Origin: Pontederia crassipes
Taxonomy: Eukaryota > Streptophyta > Magnoliopsida > Commelinales > Pontederiaceae
Direction: 5' to 3'
Assembly (NCBI GenBank): GCA_030549335.1
Contig: CM060197.1
Span: 24,313,501-24,377,500 of the forward strand
DNA: 64,000 nucleotides
The position numbers and the translations under genes were made by a program. The notes beneath the pieces are model-generated. The model made no database searches, was not told the origin of the DNA, and was given only the letters and a program-made list of their open reading frames with translations. Numbering within the stretch: position 1 is the stretch's first letter; every line of letters begins with the position of its first letter. Shown here piece by piece: positions 38,001 to 49,173 of this stretch.

Positions 38001-38530
38001 TGGTCGGCTTTCAGATTCAACAATCTAACAGCAAGTGATAGTTCCGAATGACTTTCACACCCAGGCCATAAGGGTTGGCTCGATGCGTTTAGTAAGTCAT
38101 AAAAATCTCTTGCTTCTGGATTTGGTGCCTCTTCATTCTGCTCAAATCTAATATTGCCATACTCAGTTGCAGCTGCGTCATAAACAGACTGTTCATATTG
38201 CGAAGCAAATGTTAGTTCAGGATCCACAAAATGAAGACATTCATTTGGGACGCTTGTCGAAGGCGCTCCTTCGCCTAAATCATCCCATTCCCAATAATTG
38301 GGTTTGAAACCCTTTCTATATAAGTGAACTTTGACAATCTCTATCGTCTGTAACTTTGTGCTAGCACATTTCAAACAAGGACACCTAATTGCTCCCTCCC
38401 GTTGAAATTATAAAGATTGACAAGCCACAGTAACATAATAGTCAACGCCATCTATAAATTCTTGTGTCAAGCCTCTACGACCAGGATTATTTCTTTTGTA
38501 CATCCATCGACGATCGTTCAAGTATGACAT
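35016..38530 (-). CDS. CACTA transposase, tnp2 family, three exons, one in-frame stop
   Basis: Exons 35964-38530, 35800-35902 and 35016-35729 join in phase. Order of parts: an N-terminal transposase-associated domain (RRWMYKRNNPGRRG, then CPCLKC), the tnp2 core with GLCADGFTPYG, PYSCWPVTITPYNLPPG and ACPSCMEHSDAFTLRNGGK, a DUF4218 region (LPIHLPYETRVGGPVQYRWM), a link through APWFKEQVLNTGTATGLHNLAWGP, and a DUF4216 region (VILFECNWFDP) with an Asp/Glu-rich C-terminus. The protein catalyses cut-and-paste of the element. A TAA at 38408-38410 interrupts codon 41, inside the N-terminal domain between CQSL and FQREG. The rest, over 1,100 codons, is open. Either it is a recently inactivated transposase, or the stop is a base-call error. 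Confidence 0.9.
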
Positions 38531-39480
38531 AATGACTGCATTATTTGCAAATCATAAAAAAATTCAGTCATACAAAATTGTATAAGGAAAGAAAAATGAA
38601 TATGAAACAACTGAGGAAGAACAGATTGTTTAGCTAATGTTTACTAATCATTCTACTAGGTATAGAGATAGCATATAATAAGTATATATAACAGTTTTGG
38701 CCCTTTTTGCTCATGATCGTTTTCCATCAAACAAAAGGAGGAAAAAAATATTACAACTATAATTCTAAACTATAATTCTAAACTATAATTCTAAATATTA
38801 CAACTATAATTCAAATGCCACGCGCGGAGGGCGGCCGGATCTGGCCGCCGCACGGAGGGCTGTCGAGTATATTATATATATCTAGAACAGTTCTCGTTTG
38901 GTGGATGACCTACTGGTTTCATATAAAACGATCGGAAAGTGATTTCTTACCGAGTCAACCGGACACGATTGGGTAGTGCTAATTTGGAAACTAGAACAAA
39001 ATTCTTCTTGGTCAAGTTGACCTTAATTGGTCCCAGTTGGTTCAAGTAAACAATAGTTTAAAATATTCGAGAATATTACTTAGAAACGATAGGTTAGAAT
39101 GCATGATTTTTTTTATACAGAGAGCAATTTTTTATTTCTTAAGAAAATTGGTTGGGAGTCTAAAAATATATGTTTGTTCAGAGAGTAAATTTTTTTGACA
39201 CATCATCTTTGAACTACATGTCTAGGGCTAAGAAGGGCATAGAGAAAAAACCTTTAGGCATAACTTCTTTTTTAGTTAAAAGTCGATGATTCATAGGTGT
39301 TAGTCTCTTTAGATATGCATTTGATTTGATACGATATTCAAATTAAAAATGGATAAAGTTTCAGCAAATCGAAAATTTAGAAATGGAATTGAAGATTACA
39401 GACTCTTATCAATTGAGGCTAAAATTTAGAAATCTGTTATTCGTTTGAGCAACTAATTGACTCTATCTGAGAAAATTCCA
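38531..39480. other. 5' leader/intron region of CACTA-1 transposase gene
   Basis: Non-coding. A single copy of the GGCGGCCGGATCTGGCCGCC palindrome lies near 38828-38850, and the sequence is otherwise AT-rich. It probably holds a leader intron between the promoter at 39.9 kb and the ATG. Confidence 0.4.
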
Positions 39481-39483
39481 CAT

Positions 39484-39722
39484 ACGGAGGGCGGCCGGAT
39501 CTAGCCGCCGCCGCGCAAGGGCGGCCGGATCTGGCCGCCACGCGCGGAGGGCGGCCGGATCTGGCCGCCGCACGGAGGGCGGCCGGATCTGGCCGCCGCG
39601 TGCGAATGGCGGCCGGATCTGGCCGCCGCGCAAGAATGGCGGCCGGATCTGGCCGACGGTGCGAATGGCGGCTGGATCTGGCCGCCGCGCGCGAATGGCG
39701 GCCGTAACTGGCCGCCGCACGG
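39484..39722. repeat. array of eight GC palindromes
   Basis: Eight copies, about 30 bp apart, of GCGGCCGGATCTGGCCGC (a near-perfect hairpin), separated by short CGCGCGGAGG or CGCAAGAATG spacers. The reading frames here are Arg/Pro repeats without meaning. Confidence 0.9.
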
Positions 39723-39905
39723 AGATGGTCGAAGGAGAGAAAATTTATATATCAAAGGAGGCGGGGATCGGACCTACCTGCGCCGGAGATGGTCGGCGGC
39801 GGAAGCTTAGGGCGGGAGGTGGTCGACGGCCGGATGAACGGCAGACGAAACAGGCGGCGGCGGACGAACGTTCAAAACGTTCTAAGTAAGAGTGCGGTCG
39901 GGTTT

Positions 39906-39912
39906 TTATATA
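39906..39912 (-). promoter_or_regulatory. probable TATA box of the CACTA-1 transcription unit
   Basis: Minus-strand TATATAA just inside the right subterminal repeats, where CACTA promoters lie. Both genes are downstream on the same strand. Confidence 0.45.
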
Positions 39913-39919
39913 ACCACTT

Positions 39920-40600
39920 TTCGACGGTCGAAACCGCCGCAACATAGGTAAATATAATATTATATTAATTCGCGTTTCGACGGCTCCAATCCGCTGGAAA
40001 AACCGTCGATAGTTTCGACGGTATTCAAACCATCGAAATATCGACGGTTTTAGCCGTCGATAATTTTGACGGTTCTTTAAACCGTCGAAATATCGATGGT
40101 TTTAGCCGTCGATTCCCTTAATGATAATTTTTAAAAAACATCGACAGATACATAGGTTGTGTAAATTATAAATTTCCATTTTCGACGGTTGAGGCCATCG
40201 ATAAAAAGTAAGGTGGAATATTTTATTTAAATACTATTGACGGTTATGACCGCCTAAATCTCGACGGTTGCTTTGAACGTCGCAAATTTCGACGGTCAAA
40301 ACCGTCGATAAGTTCAATAATTATGCGCAACCAGTCTTGAAATTTTTCGACGGTTCAGACCGCTGGAAGTTTCGACGGTTAGATAAACCGCCGAAAATAT
40401 CGACGGTCATAACCGTCGAAGTATAAATATTTTCGACGGAATCTTCCGACGAATTTATCACCGTCGAAATTTTAGACGGGTTAAACCATCGAAAATTATC
40501 TGATGAAAATATCGACGGTTTGGAAGATCCGCCGGAAAAACCGTCGATATTTAAGACGGATTTCGGGCCGTCGAAAATGGACCGTCGGAAATATGACTTT
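39920..40600. repeat. CACTA-1 right subterminal repeats
   Basis: Dense copies of TTCGACGGTT...AACCGTCGAA and ATCGACGGTTTTAGCCGTCGAT, the same motif as at the left end. Confidence 0.9.
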
Positions 40601-40611
40601 TTCTTGTAGTG

Positions 40612-40916
40612 GGAAGAACAGTGGCCAATGGCCGCATTGCCAACAAACTTCGCGTTCTTCCCGACGTAGGGCGGCGAGATGAATGTGTGCCACCCGGCCA
40701 GGCTGTTGGATGAGTTGTAGACTGTACCTTGGATTGGTAGAATTAAGTTCTCCCTCTCATCATCGTGAAGCTGATATTGGCGTCTCCTCCTCCCAGGGGC
40801 CTTTTTTACCTTCCATCAATTTCACCTTGTGGACCTCGTCGAAGAGCTCCATACTATGCATGTTGCTATCATCGGCAAATAGCACGATGCTATCCATATT
40901 TCTATCCCGCATCACC
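40612..40916 (-). pseudogene. middle piece of broken GT43 (IRX14-like) gene
   Basis: The minus strand from an AG acceptor at 40917-40919 encodes VMRDRNMDSIVLFADDSN, then MHSMELFDEVHKVK, the nucleotide-sugar-binding DDx region of GT43. After a deletion and frame change it reads DDERENLILPIQG, SSNSLAGWHTF and finally LATVLP up to CACTA-1. At least two frame changes are needed. The acceptor matches in phase the donor at 54048-54049, so this was the second exon. Confidence 0.85.
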
Positions 40917-41006
40917 CTATTTGTCTTGAAGTTTTGATGATCCGATTAGCAGTCAAAACTAATTTTAGAAGAAAACAAAACATCGTAGATGAGCGGAGTG
41001 TGTTAG

Positions 41007-41332
41007 TGTAAATTTTGATACCTTTATCTCTAGTGAACCTCCATCTCTAGCAACTCGAAGGAATGGTGATAATAGAGAGTAAAAAAACATAGCACAATTG
41101 GGAGGGAAGCGTAATTATATTTTCAAAAGTTAATCAATAAAACTCCACTCTTATGGTTTTATATTAACCATTGACACAAAATGGTTTATACTGGTACATT
41201 GTCCAACTCCCGCTACAATGGCACCTCAATTATTGATACATGGATATCTAAAGTTTTACTCTAAATAAACAAATAGTAAACTACTGCTGATGATTTAAAT
41301 AACTGTAACAGATAATTGATCATCCGCTAACA
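41007..41332 (-). repeat. 3' LTR of Copia element
   Basis: 326 bp, TG...CA, closely matching 53713-54041. The adjoining minus-strand polypurine tract ends CTTGGGAGGAG. Flanked on the outside by GTTAG (41002-41006). Confidence 0.95.
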
Positions 41333-41441
41333 CTCCTCCCAAGTTGGGGGTTTAAAAGATCGAAAAGCCCCAACTTGTCTACAAGGTGATCATGTTGTTG
41401 TTTGCCTAACGCTTTTGTGAGAAGATCGGTCAACTGGTCTT

Positions 41442-41678
41442 TTATCGAAACATGTTGAAGTGTACAAGATTCTTCAAATTTTTATTATGCACAAAGTGAC
41501 AATCAATTTCGATGTATTTTGTGCACTCGTGAAAAACTGGATTATCCATTTGAATCGCTGCTTGATTATCCGTAATGAGGAATGGATGTTGTAGTGGCAA
41601 CTTAAGTTCTGCAAATAAACGATCAAGCCACATCAACTTTGCTAATGTGAGAGCTAATAAATTGTCAAGCCATATCAA
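41442..41678 (-). pseudogene. Copia RNase H remnant
   Basis: The minus strand reads KLMWLDRLFAELKLPLQHPF, then DNQAAIQMDNPVFHECTKYI and IDCHFVHNK, the usual Copia RNase H end. It lies in another frame than the RT part and has lost the preceding region. Confidence 0.8.
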
Positions 41679-41806
41679 CTCTGCAACTGTGAGAGATAAG
41701 CTATGATATTCTGACTTTGCTAAGGATCTTGAGATAACCGTCTGTTTCTTGGATTTCCAGGAAACAGAGAATTACCAATTTTGATGCAATAGGTAGAAAC
41801 TAATTT

Positions 41807-42950
41807 TCATTTCAATATACAGTAGGCCCCATCACTATAAGTTGTTACTGAAGTATTCTTTTTTGCATAAAACAAAAGGCCACGACCAAGAGATGACTTA
41901 ATATATTTAACAATTCTCAAGGCTGCTTGATAATGTGAACTTTTGGGAGCATGCATAAACTGGCTTAGATGCCTTACTACAAAAGCTAGTCTTGTATGTA
42001 TAAGATAGATTAATCTCCCTATAAGCCACTGAAATATTTTAGGATTATCAAGAAGCTTGTCATTAGAATTCATATTAAACCAGGACTCATACTCTACTAA
42101 AGTGAGTTTGAAGTTCTGCTCAAAAGGAGTATTAACTGATTTTGAGGCTGTAAAACCTAAATCAGCAAGCAAATTAAGGGCATACTTTCGTTGGTTTAGA
42201 ATGATTCCTACAGACAAATACAATATTTTCATGCCTAAGAAAAACTTCAGGTCGCCTAGATCTTTCATTTTAATGTGTAATTGAAATTCTTGTTTTGTGG
42301 AGTCAACAAGTTCCAAACTATTGCCAACTACTAATATATCATTGACATATACAAGTAGAGCAATAAATTCATTTCCTCTGGACTTTGTGACTAGCATATA
42401 ATCATTGGAACTCTGAGAAAAACTAGCAGCCAATAAGATTTTTGTGAGTTCAATGTTCCATTGACGAGAAGCTTGTCTAAGGCCATATAAGGAATGGTTC
42501 AGCTTGCATACTTTCCCTTTGGTCTTCCCCTCAAGGTGAAGACCCTCAAGTAAGGACATATCACCATTGAGAAGGCATTGTTCACATTCCAATGAAAAAT
42601 AAACCAATTAAGTTGAGCAGCAACTATTAAGACAGCTCTTATGGTGACCAACTTAGCACGAGGTAAAAATTTCCTTAAAATCAACGCTCTTTTTGGTTGT
42701 AACCTTTAGCAACAAGACGTGCTTTGAATCTTTCTCCTGAAGATGTCAACTTAACTTTGTAAACCCATTTGCAACCAATAGGTTTCTTTCCTGGTGGAAG
42801 ATCCACCAAATCCCGAGTCCCATTATTCTTAAAGCTATCAATCCATCTCATCTTTGATTGCCTAATAATGAGAAAAAAGTTCTTTGACCTCGGATAAAGA
42901 AGTGAGAAAAACTTTATACTTAGATGTACATGCCTCATAGGAAACCACAT
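41807..42950 (-). pseudogene. Copia reverse transcriptase remnant
   Basis: The start piece (42681-42950) has GCKWVYKVKLTSSGERFKAR and LVAKGYNQ. The main piece (41807-42607) has CKLNHSLYGLRQASRQWN, then LLVYVNDILVVGN and MKDLGDLKFFLGM. The catalytic YVDD reads YVND, so one metal-binding Asp is gone, and frames change between the pieces. It cannot be active. Confidence 0.9.
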
Positions 42951-43046
42951 TTTGTAATGGATGATTAATGGCTAAAGTCTTAGCTGAAGTTATGCCATAA
43001 CCTTTGAGACAACCCGACTGTTAAATTTGCCTTTTCTATCTTTGAG

Positions 43047-43403
43047 TTATGATAGGAGAAGGATTTTCTGATACAACCAAGTAGTTTGCTTCCATATGCA
43101 CTTCATCTGATAGTTTAGGAAGCTGGCCTGAGTTGATTTCAAAAGTACAGGCAAGTTATCAGTGATACCGGTGAATACATTATCAACTTCAACACAATGA
43201 AAGAAATCAAATATCTGAGATTTCATTTGCAGATTGACAATAGTTGAGGACGCAGGAGAGGTAAACTCTTGGAGTAATTCAACTGATTTATAAGGAAAAA
43301 TATGCTCCACAAACTTAATATCTCTCGAGACTAAAATCTTATTAGTACAAAGATCGAGAACTTGATAGCCTTCTGAACCATGGAATAGCCCAAGAAGACA
43401 CAA
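43047..43403 (-). pseudogene. Copia integrase C-terminal part
   Basis: The minus strand reads LGLFHGSEGYQVLDLCTNKI and SRDIKFVEHIFPY, the Copia integrase tail (GYRVYD...SRDVVFDE-type). It is followed by a degenerate linker toward RT. Confidence 0.75.
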
Positions 43404-43869
43404 GCTTTAGCTCTTTTGTCAAACTTATCAGTTAGAAGTTTATTTGTCACATAACAAAGGCATCAAATAACTTTTAAATGATCAAGGTTGGGCAGCTTCT
43501 TGAAAAACAACTCATAAGGTGAAATATTACCCAGAATTTTTAAAGGCAATCTATTTATCACATGAACTGCTGCCTGTGATAAATTTCCTCAGAATTTTAT
43601 AGGTAAATTACACTACAAGAAATTAGACTTTTAGCGACCATAATTAACGAAGAGGCTCCAATATGGCCGTTAAACATCATTATTAACGACCAGAAAAAAT
43701 TCTAGTCGTCAACAATAAGGACCAAAAAAATTCTGATCCTTAATATTCTTATGACTGGCCGTTAAAAGTCAACAATAAGGATCAGAAAAAATCTGATCCT
43801 TAATATTCAAATTAACGATCATCATCTTGTTGTTAAAAATATGACGAGTCAAATAAAAGATATCTCTTA

Positions 43870-44290
43870 AAATGTTTAGAAAATATACTTTATTATTTTA
43901 TTTTCTTATTTTATATACTTTATGTTAATTATTATTTTTCAAGTTTTAATATCATTAATAGAAAATAAACAAATATCTTCTCTCTTAATTTTTAATATTT
44001 ATTTATTAATATAATAAAGAATATCGATGCCTCTTTATTTATAATATTTAATCATACAATTTATATTTTTATGTATGTTTAATTTTTTTTCTCTTTTTTA
44101 AACTTTGAGTAGGATTTAATATATATATATAAATAAATATATTACATTATTATTTATTTTCTAAAGTAATGATGAAATCAAAAATAAAAAGTATTTGTTA
44201 TTTTCAGATAAAAGCTAAACAAATTATTTTTATCGCCATAATTTTAAGACCATTAGGTTATAAGTAATTAAACTTTAACCTAATTTTTTT
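43870..44290. other. AT-rich spacer in CACTA-2
   Basis: No coding sequence or repeat recognised. Confidence 0.5.
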
Positions 44291-44294
44291 TACT

Positions 44295-44835
44295 TTTTCT
44301 CTTTAGCGCGCGGATCGTCTTCCTCCACCGGACGAAGGCGACGGCTTCCTCATCCCTCGAATGTACGTGACCGGTCGTCTCCCTCTCCTTTCTTCTTCGC
44401 ATAGTCCGACGCCCGCGAGGCCGCCCCGACGGACGGCTCTGTGCCAGAGGTGACCCCAGCGGCCGCCGGGTTCGCCTCTCAGGCAGACGCCTCTGCGCGA
44501 GACGCGGGGGCGAGAGGCGGACGCCGTCTCGCGCAGAGGCGGCCGCTGCGACGCCTTTGCGTGGGAGGCGACCCCGGCGGCCGCCTCTGCGCAAGACGTG
44601 GGGGCGAGAGGCGGCCGCCAGGGTCGCCTCCCGCGCAAAGGCGTCCCCGGCGGTGGCCGCCCCAGTGGCGGCCTCTGTGCGTGACCCTCACACACACAGG
44701 CCTCTGTGCGTGAGGATGCCACGCTCTGTGTGCGTGAGGATGCCTCCTCACGCACACAGAGGCTCACGCACAGAGGCCACGCTCTACTGTGCGTGAGGCT
44801 TCTGTGCGTGAGGATGCCACACCTCTGTGTGCGTG
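44295..44835. other. GC-rich foreign-looking segment in CACTA-2, continued at 49174-49290
   Basis: A sharp jump from AT-rich to GC-rich. GGCGGCCGCC and GCGAGAGGCGG phrases repeat, followed by many copies in both orientations of CTCTGTGCGTGAGGATGCC. It is open in nearly all frames (up to 185 codons), which reflects composition. The young LTR element is inserted in it, and the CACGCACACAGAGGC repeats resume at 49174. Possibly captured host DNA; origin unknown. Confidence 0.6.
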
Positions 44836-45502
44836 TGTCACGGGGCGTTTCCCGTGACACGAAGCGTGAAGCCTCGCGGCACCAACGCCGCTCAACTTAT
44901 AGCCCTCGGCCGCTCAGCGCCGAAAACATGGAACACATGCAGTCGCCCCGCACTGCGTAATATTGCGGAGTACCAAGTTATCCGCCCTTAGGGCATTTAT
45001 CTTGTAAGGCCATCCTTATGAATGGCCAAGTAGGTGACGTTCCCGTAGGGTACGTCTTTTGCATCTTCAATATGTAACAAGACTCCTATACCTACGGTAC
45101 ACTGGGAGGAGTTCACTAGTGCCTTCCGAGGCCCAATTGTATGTTATGTTTCATCATATTTAATACAAGTAAGCTTTCCTTTAATTCTAGTGTCATGGCC
45201 TTGAGCGTGGGGTGGCAACCCACATCGGTGTCCCTTCGTGGCGTCCCGTGGTCCCTTCGTCGCCCCTTCGGACTTTAAGCGCCCAAGCGCCAACATTAGT
45301 GCCGCAACGCGCTAATGCCACGGTCTCGTGACGAGTAGTCCAACACTCTAGTCATGTCCGTGTTTGAATGCCTATAAGAGCGACTCTCGGCAAAGTCGTC
45401 TCGACCATAAAACTTCCGCTGCAAACTCAAAATATGCTTGGCTAGGTGCCTATCCGCCTAGTCGCCGCACGTGGTCTAGTGTCCGAGAATGACCCCGTGA
45501 CA
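44836..45502 (+). repeat. 5' LTR of young non-autonomous LTR element
   Basis: 667 bp, starting TGTCACGGGGCG and ending GACCCCGTGACA. It is the same length as 48507-49173, with only about ten substitutions seen by eye. Confidence 0.95.
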
Positions 45503-48500
45503 AGTGGTATCAGAGCAGTTCTTCCTGCTCGGATTACCCAGCGACGATGACTCGCTTGTGTCGTCGCAACGTGCCCTGGCATAGGAGATGTGCTTCCGCT
45601 CAAATACTCCATCACGCTCAGGCGCACTGGTACCATGGTCTTTGATCATGGACGCCAACGAGGAATGCATGGCAAGCTTCCTCGCCGCACGCCCAGTCGT
45701 GCCCCGCAGCATGTTCCTCATACACCCGTGTCGTGTCAAGGAACGTCCGTCATGCATCATGATGGCGGATTGATCGCCCCGCCTAACCGGGACGGTCATG
45801 CGTCGCTCACTCGAGCAGATCAACCACCCCAGGTATACAGTCGGGAATCCTGAAGTGTCGCGCTGCGTCAAAGAGTGGCCATATGCTCTGCATGATGGTC
45901 TTGCGCTGCTCATATCAGGAGATCGCTTACACGAGCGTCGTGTAACTCGGAGGACCCGTGTCACATTCAGGGACTGTCGGTCATGCACTATCATGACGAC
46001 CTGGCGCTGCTCGGTATTTCGTGACGTCGCATCGCATGCCCAGTCATGCAACGTGAAGTGCACAACCGCTTCACGGGAGAAGTTGGCTTAAAGACAAATA
46101 TCAAGGTTCATGGTCCCCTTGCGGCCAAAGAATATCATCCCTTAGACCAAGGAGCATCAATCACAAGCATCTTGTCGTGCCGCAGATCGCCTGCCACGCC
46201 ACGATTACTTTCAGGAATGGAGCAAAGCGTTGATTACTTGCAAACATTCATGGACGAGCTGCCAGCCTTGCCTGCCTCGTCAAGTGTCGCCCTGCAAGCG
46301 GCGCGATGTCATCCATCAAGGAGTGGGACGAACTTGATACATGCCAACGCAAATCGACGCCTCAACTCAGCGACCAATTTGGCAAATGGTCTGAGCGTCG
46401 AGCATCGGCGAACCTTGGCATGCTGCTGTCAAGCGTTCTGCCGCCAACCGAAGGAAGGAGTGCCCTTTCCTTTCGGACATCGCCTCGAGTAATCGAAGCG
46501 GCCTCCAAGGATCACCATGCGAAAGTTTCGAAGGACACATTGGCGATGTCGTCCCTTCGAATGGAGATGGAGGTAAGTTGGGAAGCTCATGCCACGAGTT
46601 CACCAACCGCAGTCCGCTTATCTAAGCGGAGCGTCTTCACAAGCATCCGCCCGGATTAGTGAAGGCCCGGAACGGCTACTCTTTCGCAAGGGTCAAGCCG
46701 CCCGGTGGACGAGTATGTCAAAGGTGTATGATCTAGGAAGACAAGCACAGTGACATTACTTTGTCTAAGGTGCGGACGGACGAGCATCTAAGGTGCATCC
46801 TCTTCGTGAACGAGCACAACGATCTCGCCCGTCTATACCCCAAAGGGATTGTCAAAGCTTCCAAGGAGGTCCCAGGATCGGAAGAAGGCATATCCCAAGA
46901 ACCCTGCAAGATGTGGCAAACTCAGGATGGCATTGCCATCGCGACAATGTAGAATGTGGCAAACATACATCCCAGACATGGGACAGAAGAAGTGGCAGTT
47001 CATCAATTATGCAAGCCCTGACAAGTTGGGACTGGAGGTCAAGATCGCATTGTTCAGCATCGGCCAGATGGGCATGTTGAAGGAGGAAGTGAAAGGAATC
47101 ACCGAGCTCCGCCTACATTGTTCCCAGGAGGATGAAGACCCAGTGTTGGTGCTCTTCAAGCAGAGGGGTTAGAAGCTTTGGACTAGGAAGGAGTTGGAAC
47201 GACCGGATCGTCCAACCTCCGCTCACTAGTCGACGCTGCCAAGTCAATCAAGACAAGTGCCATACCACCAAAGCCCTTGGGCAAGGACAATGGTGGGGGA
47301 GAGAAGCTCAAGTCGCAAGGGGGAAGCTACTCATGCCGAAGATAAAGATCGCCCATCGAAGCAGGAGAAGAGAGTCAAACCACAGGCACATGTGGGGAGA
47401 CCCTCATCGTCGCTCACTATAGCGACTGGGAGTGGACAAGGTGCGGAATGTTATACCAAAGAACCTTGCTCCACCTCAAACCGTCGAGGTATCTCTTGTT
47501 CACCAAGGGGAAGGTGGAACTATTTTCAAGGCTCGGCGGACGAAGGACTCAACGTTGCAGCCATCTGCAACTTGGGGACAGCGAGTTGAACCACAAGGAA
47601 ACGTGGGGAGACTCTCGTCGCCCACTATGGCGACTTGGATGGACAAGGCATGGATTGTCAGATCAAAGAACCTTGTCCCGCCTCAAGACTGCCGAAACAT
47701 CATGTGGTCACCAAGGAGGAGGTGGTCCTGTCCTTTTAGTTCGGCAGAGATATGGAAGACTCTACGTTGCAATCATATGCAACATAGAGACATTGAGTCA
47801 AGCCCACAAAGAGACCTGAAGCGTCCCAAAGTATCCGGGGGAAGACTCTCGTCGCTCATCATAGCGACCCCAGGCACTCGAAGCAGACAAGCTACAAGCA
47901 TCGACATCGGAGGGCTTGTGCTGTTTCAAGCCGTCGAAATTCAAGAATGATCATCGAGGGTGAGATGGTCCCGTACTTCGCATTCGACGGAAGGAAGACC
48001 TTATGCTGCGGCCATCCGCAACATGAAGGCATCGAGTCAAGTCATGCAGGTCGAATGGCGAGACTCTTCATCGTGTTCTACACGACCCTGAGACAACTCT
48101 TCTCCGCGCTATTCCTAAAGGCATACAAGAGTTGTTTCACCCCCAAAGAAGCCAAACCACACAAGTTGACGCTGCGCAAGTCGAAGAGAAGTGAAGCCAA
48201 CAGAGACTTGATGGACGGATAGTTGCTTGATGAAGTCAGACCGCACATGGCGGACTCCACTGACGCTGCACAAGTGATGACCCCGGATTGGACGAAGGAT
48301 CAGCGAGCGAAGCAGGCCTGAGGGAGGAGTCCTCAGCGAGACCCCAAGGAGCGGGCATTCCTGGCGTTGCGTGATGCTGGTGAAGTTGAAGTCAAGGCAA
48401 AGAAGGCAGAATTGAACGAGACAAGCGAAGTCAAGATTCAAGACGAAGGCCCCGAGGAAGCCCGGACAACGGCGTCGGGGGCGTCGCCGACTTTGGTGGG

Positions 48501-48506
48501 GGAGAA
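45503..48506 (+). other. internal region of the young LTR element, no recognised protein
   Basis: Reading frames of up to 195 codons occur on both strands and overlap each other. None shows a zinc knuckle, protease, RT or integrase motif. Base composition is GC-richer than the surrounding CACTA-2. The right half carries the 215-bp-class tandem repeat listed next. Confidence 0.6.
47394..48060 (+). repeat. tandem repeat of about 210-235 bp, three diverged units
   Basis: Units start with GGGGAGACTCTCGTCGCTCA-like blocks at 47394, 47604 and about 47837, and a fourth start is seen near 48053. Each contains AGAACCTTG-YCC, a GTCACCAAGG-like block and a GCAACATGAGG-like end. Confidence 0.75.
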
Positions 48507-49173
48507 TGTCACGGGGCGTTTCCCGTGACACGAAGCGTGAAGCCTCGCGGCACCAACGCCGCTCAACTTATAGCCCTCGGCCGCTCAGCGCCGAAAATAT
48601 GGAACACATGCAGCCGCCCCGCACTGCGTAATATTGCGGAGTACCAAGTTATCCGCCCTTAGGGCATTTATCTTGTAAGGCCATCCTTATGAATGGCCAA
48701 GTAGGTGACGTTCCCGTAGGGTACGTCTTTTGCATTTTCAATATGTAACAAGACTCCTATACCTACGGTACACTGGGAGGAGTTCACTAGTACCTTATGA
48801 GGCCCAATTATATGTTATGTTTCATCATATTTAATACAAGTAAGCTTTCCTTTAATTCTAGTGTCATGGCCTTGAGCGTGGGGTGGCAACCCACATCGGT
48901 GTCCCTTCGTGGCGTCCCGTGGTCCCTTCGTCGCCCCTTCGGACTTTAAGCGCCCAAGCGCCAACATTAGTGCCGCAACGCGCTAATGCCACGGTCTCGT
49001 GACGAGTAGTCCAACACTCTAGTCATGTCCGTGTTTGAATGCCTATAAGAGCGACTCTCGGCAAAGTCGTCTCGACCATAAAACTTCCGCTGCAAACTCA
49101 AAACAGGCTTGACTAGGTGCCTATCCGCCTAGTCGCCGCACGTGGTCTAGTGTCCGAGAATGACCCCGTGACA
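48507..49173 (+). repeat. 3' LTR of young LTR element
   Basis: It matches 44836-45502 over its whole length (667 bp) with scattered substitutions, mostly in the AGTACCTTATGAGG region and near the end. Confidence 0.95.

Larger units (their letters stand above)
31310..40611 (-). mobile_element. CACTA (En/Spm) transposon 1, 9.3 kb, nearly complete
   Basis: It starts CACTACAAGAAAATTGCC and ends CTTGTAGTG (reversed: CACTACAAGAAAAAGTC), with a 3-bp duplication GGA on both sides (31307-31309, 40612-40614). Subterminal repeats of TATCGACGGT/ACCGTCGATA fill both ends. It carries two minus-strand genes: a tnp2-type transposase and a Transposase_24-type accessory protein. The promoter side is at the right end. 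It sits in the last coding exon of a GT43 gene and destroys it. One in-frame stop in tnp2 is the only clear transposase lesion I found. Confidence 0.95.
44836..49173 (+). mobile_element. young non-autonomous LTR retrotransposon, 4.3 kb
   Basis: Two 667-bp LTRs, a primer site TGGTATCAGAGC (45506-45517, initiator-Met type) directly after the first, and a polypurine GGTGGGGGAGAA before the second. CGTG flanks both sides (44832-44835, 49174-49177). The interior (45503-48506) has no gag or pol motif in any frame I read, so it depends on another element. Confidence 0.92.

Noticed and set aside
39484-39722. CRISPR-like array of regularly spaced palindromes
   Set aside because: Plant nuclear DNA inside a CACTA element, and the spacers are not unique sequences.
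39463-39945. Arg/Pro-rich frames in CACTA-1
   Set aside because: They are the GC hairpin array read in several frames.
44280-44860. Arg/Pro-rich frames of 90-185 codons
   Set aside because: Open on both strands in most frames because of GC composition; repeats explain them.
45442-48531. Several 100-195 codon frames inside the young LTR element as gag or pol
   Set aside because: No zinc knuckle, D-S/T-G, YxDD or integrase motif, and frames overlap on both strands.
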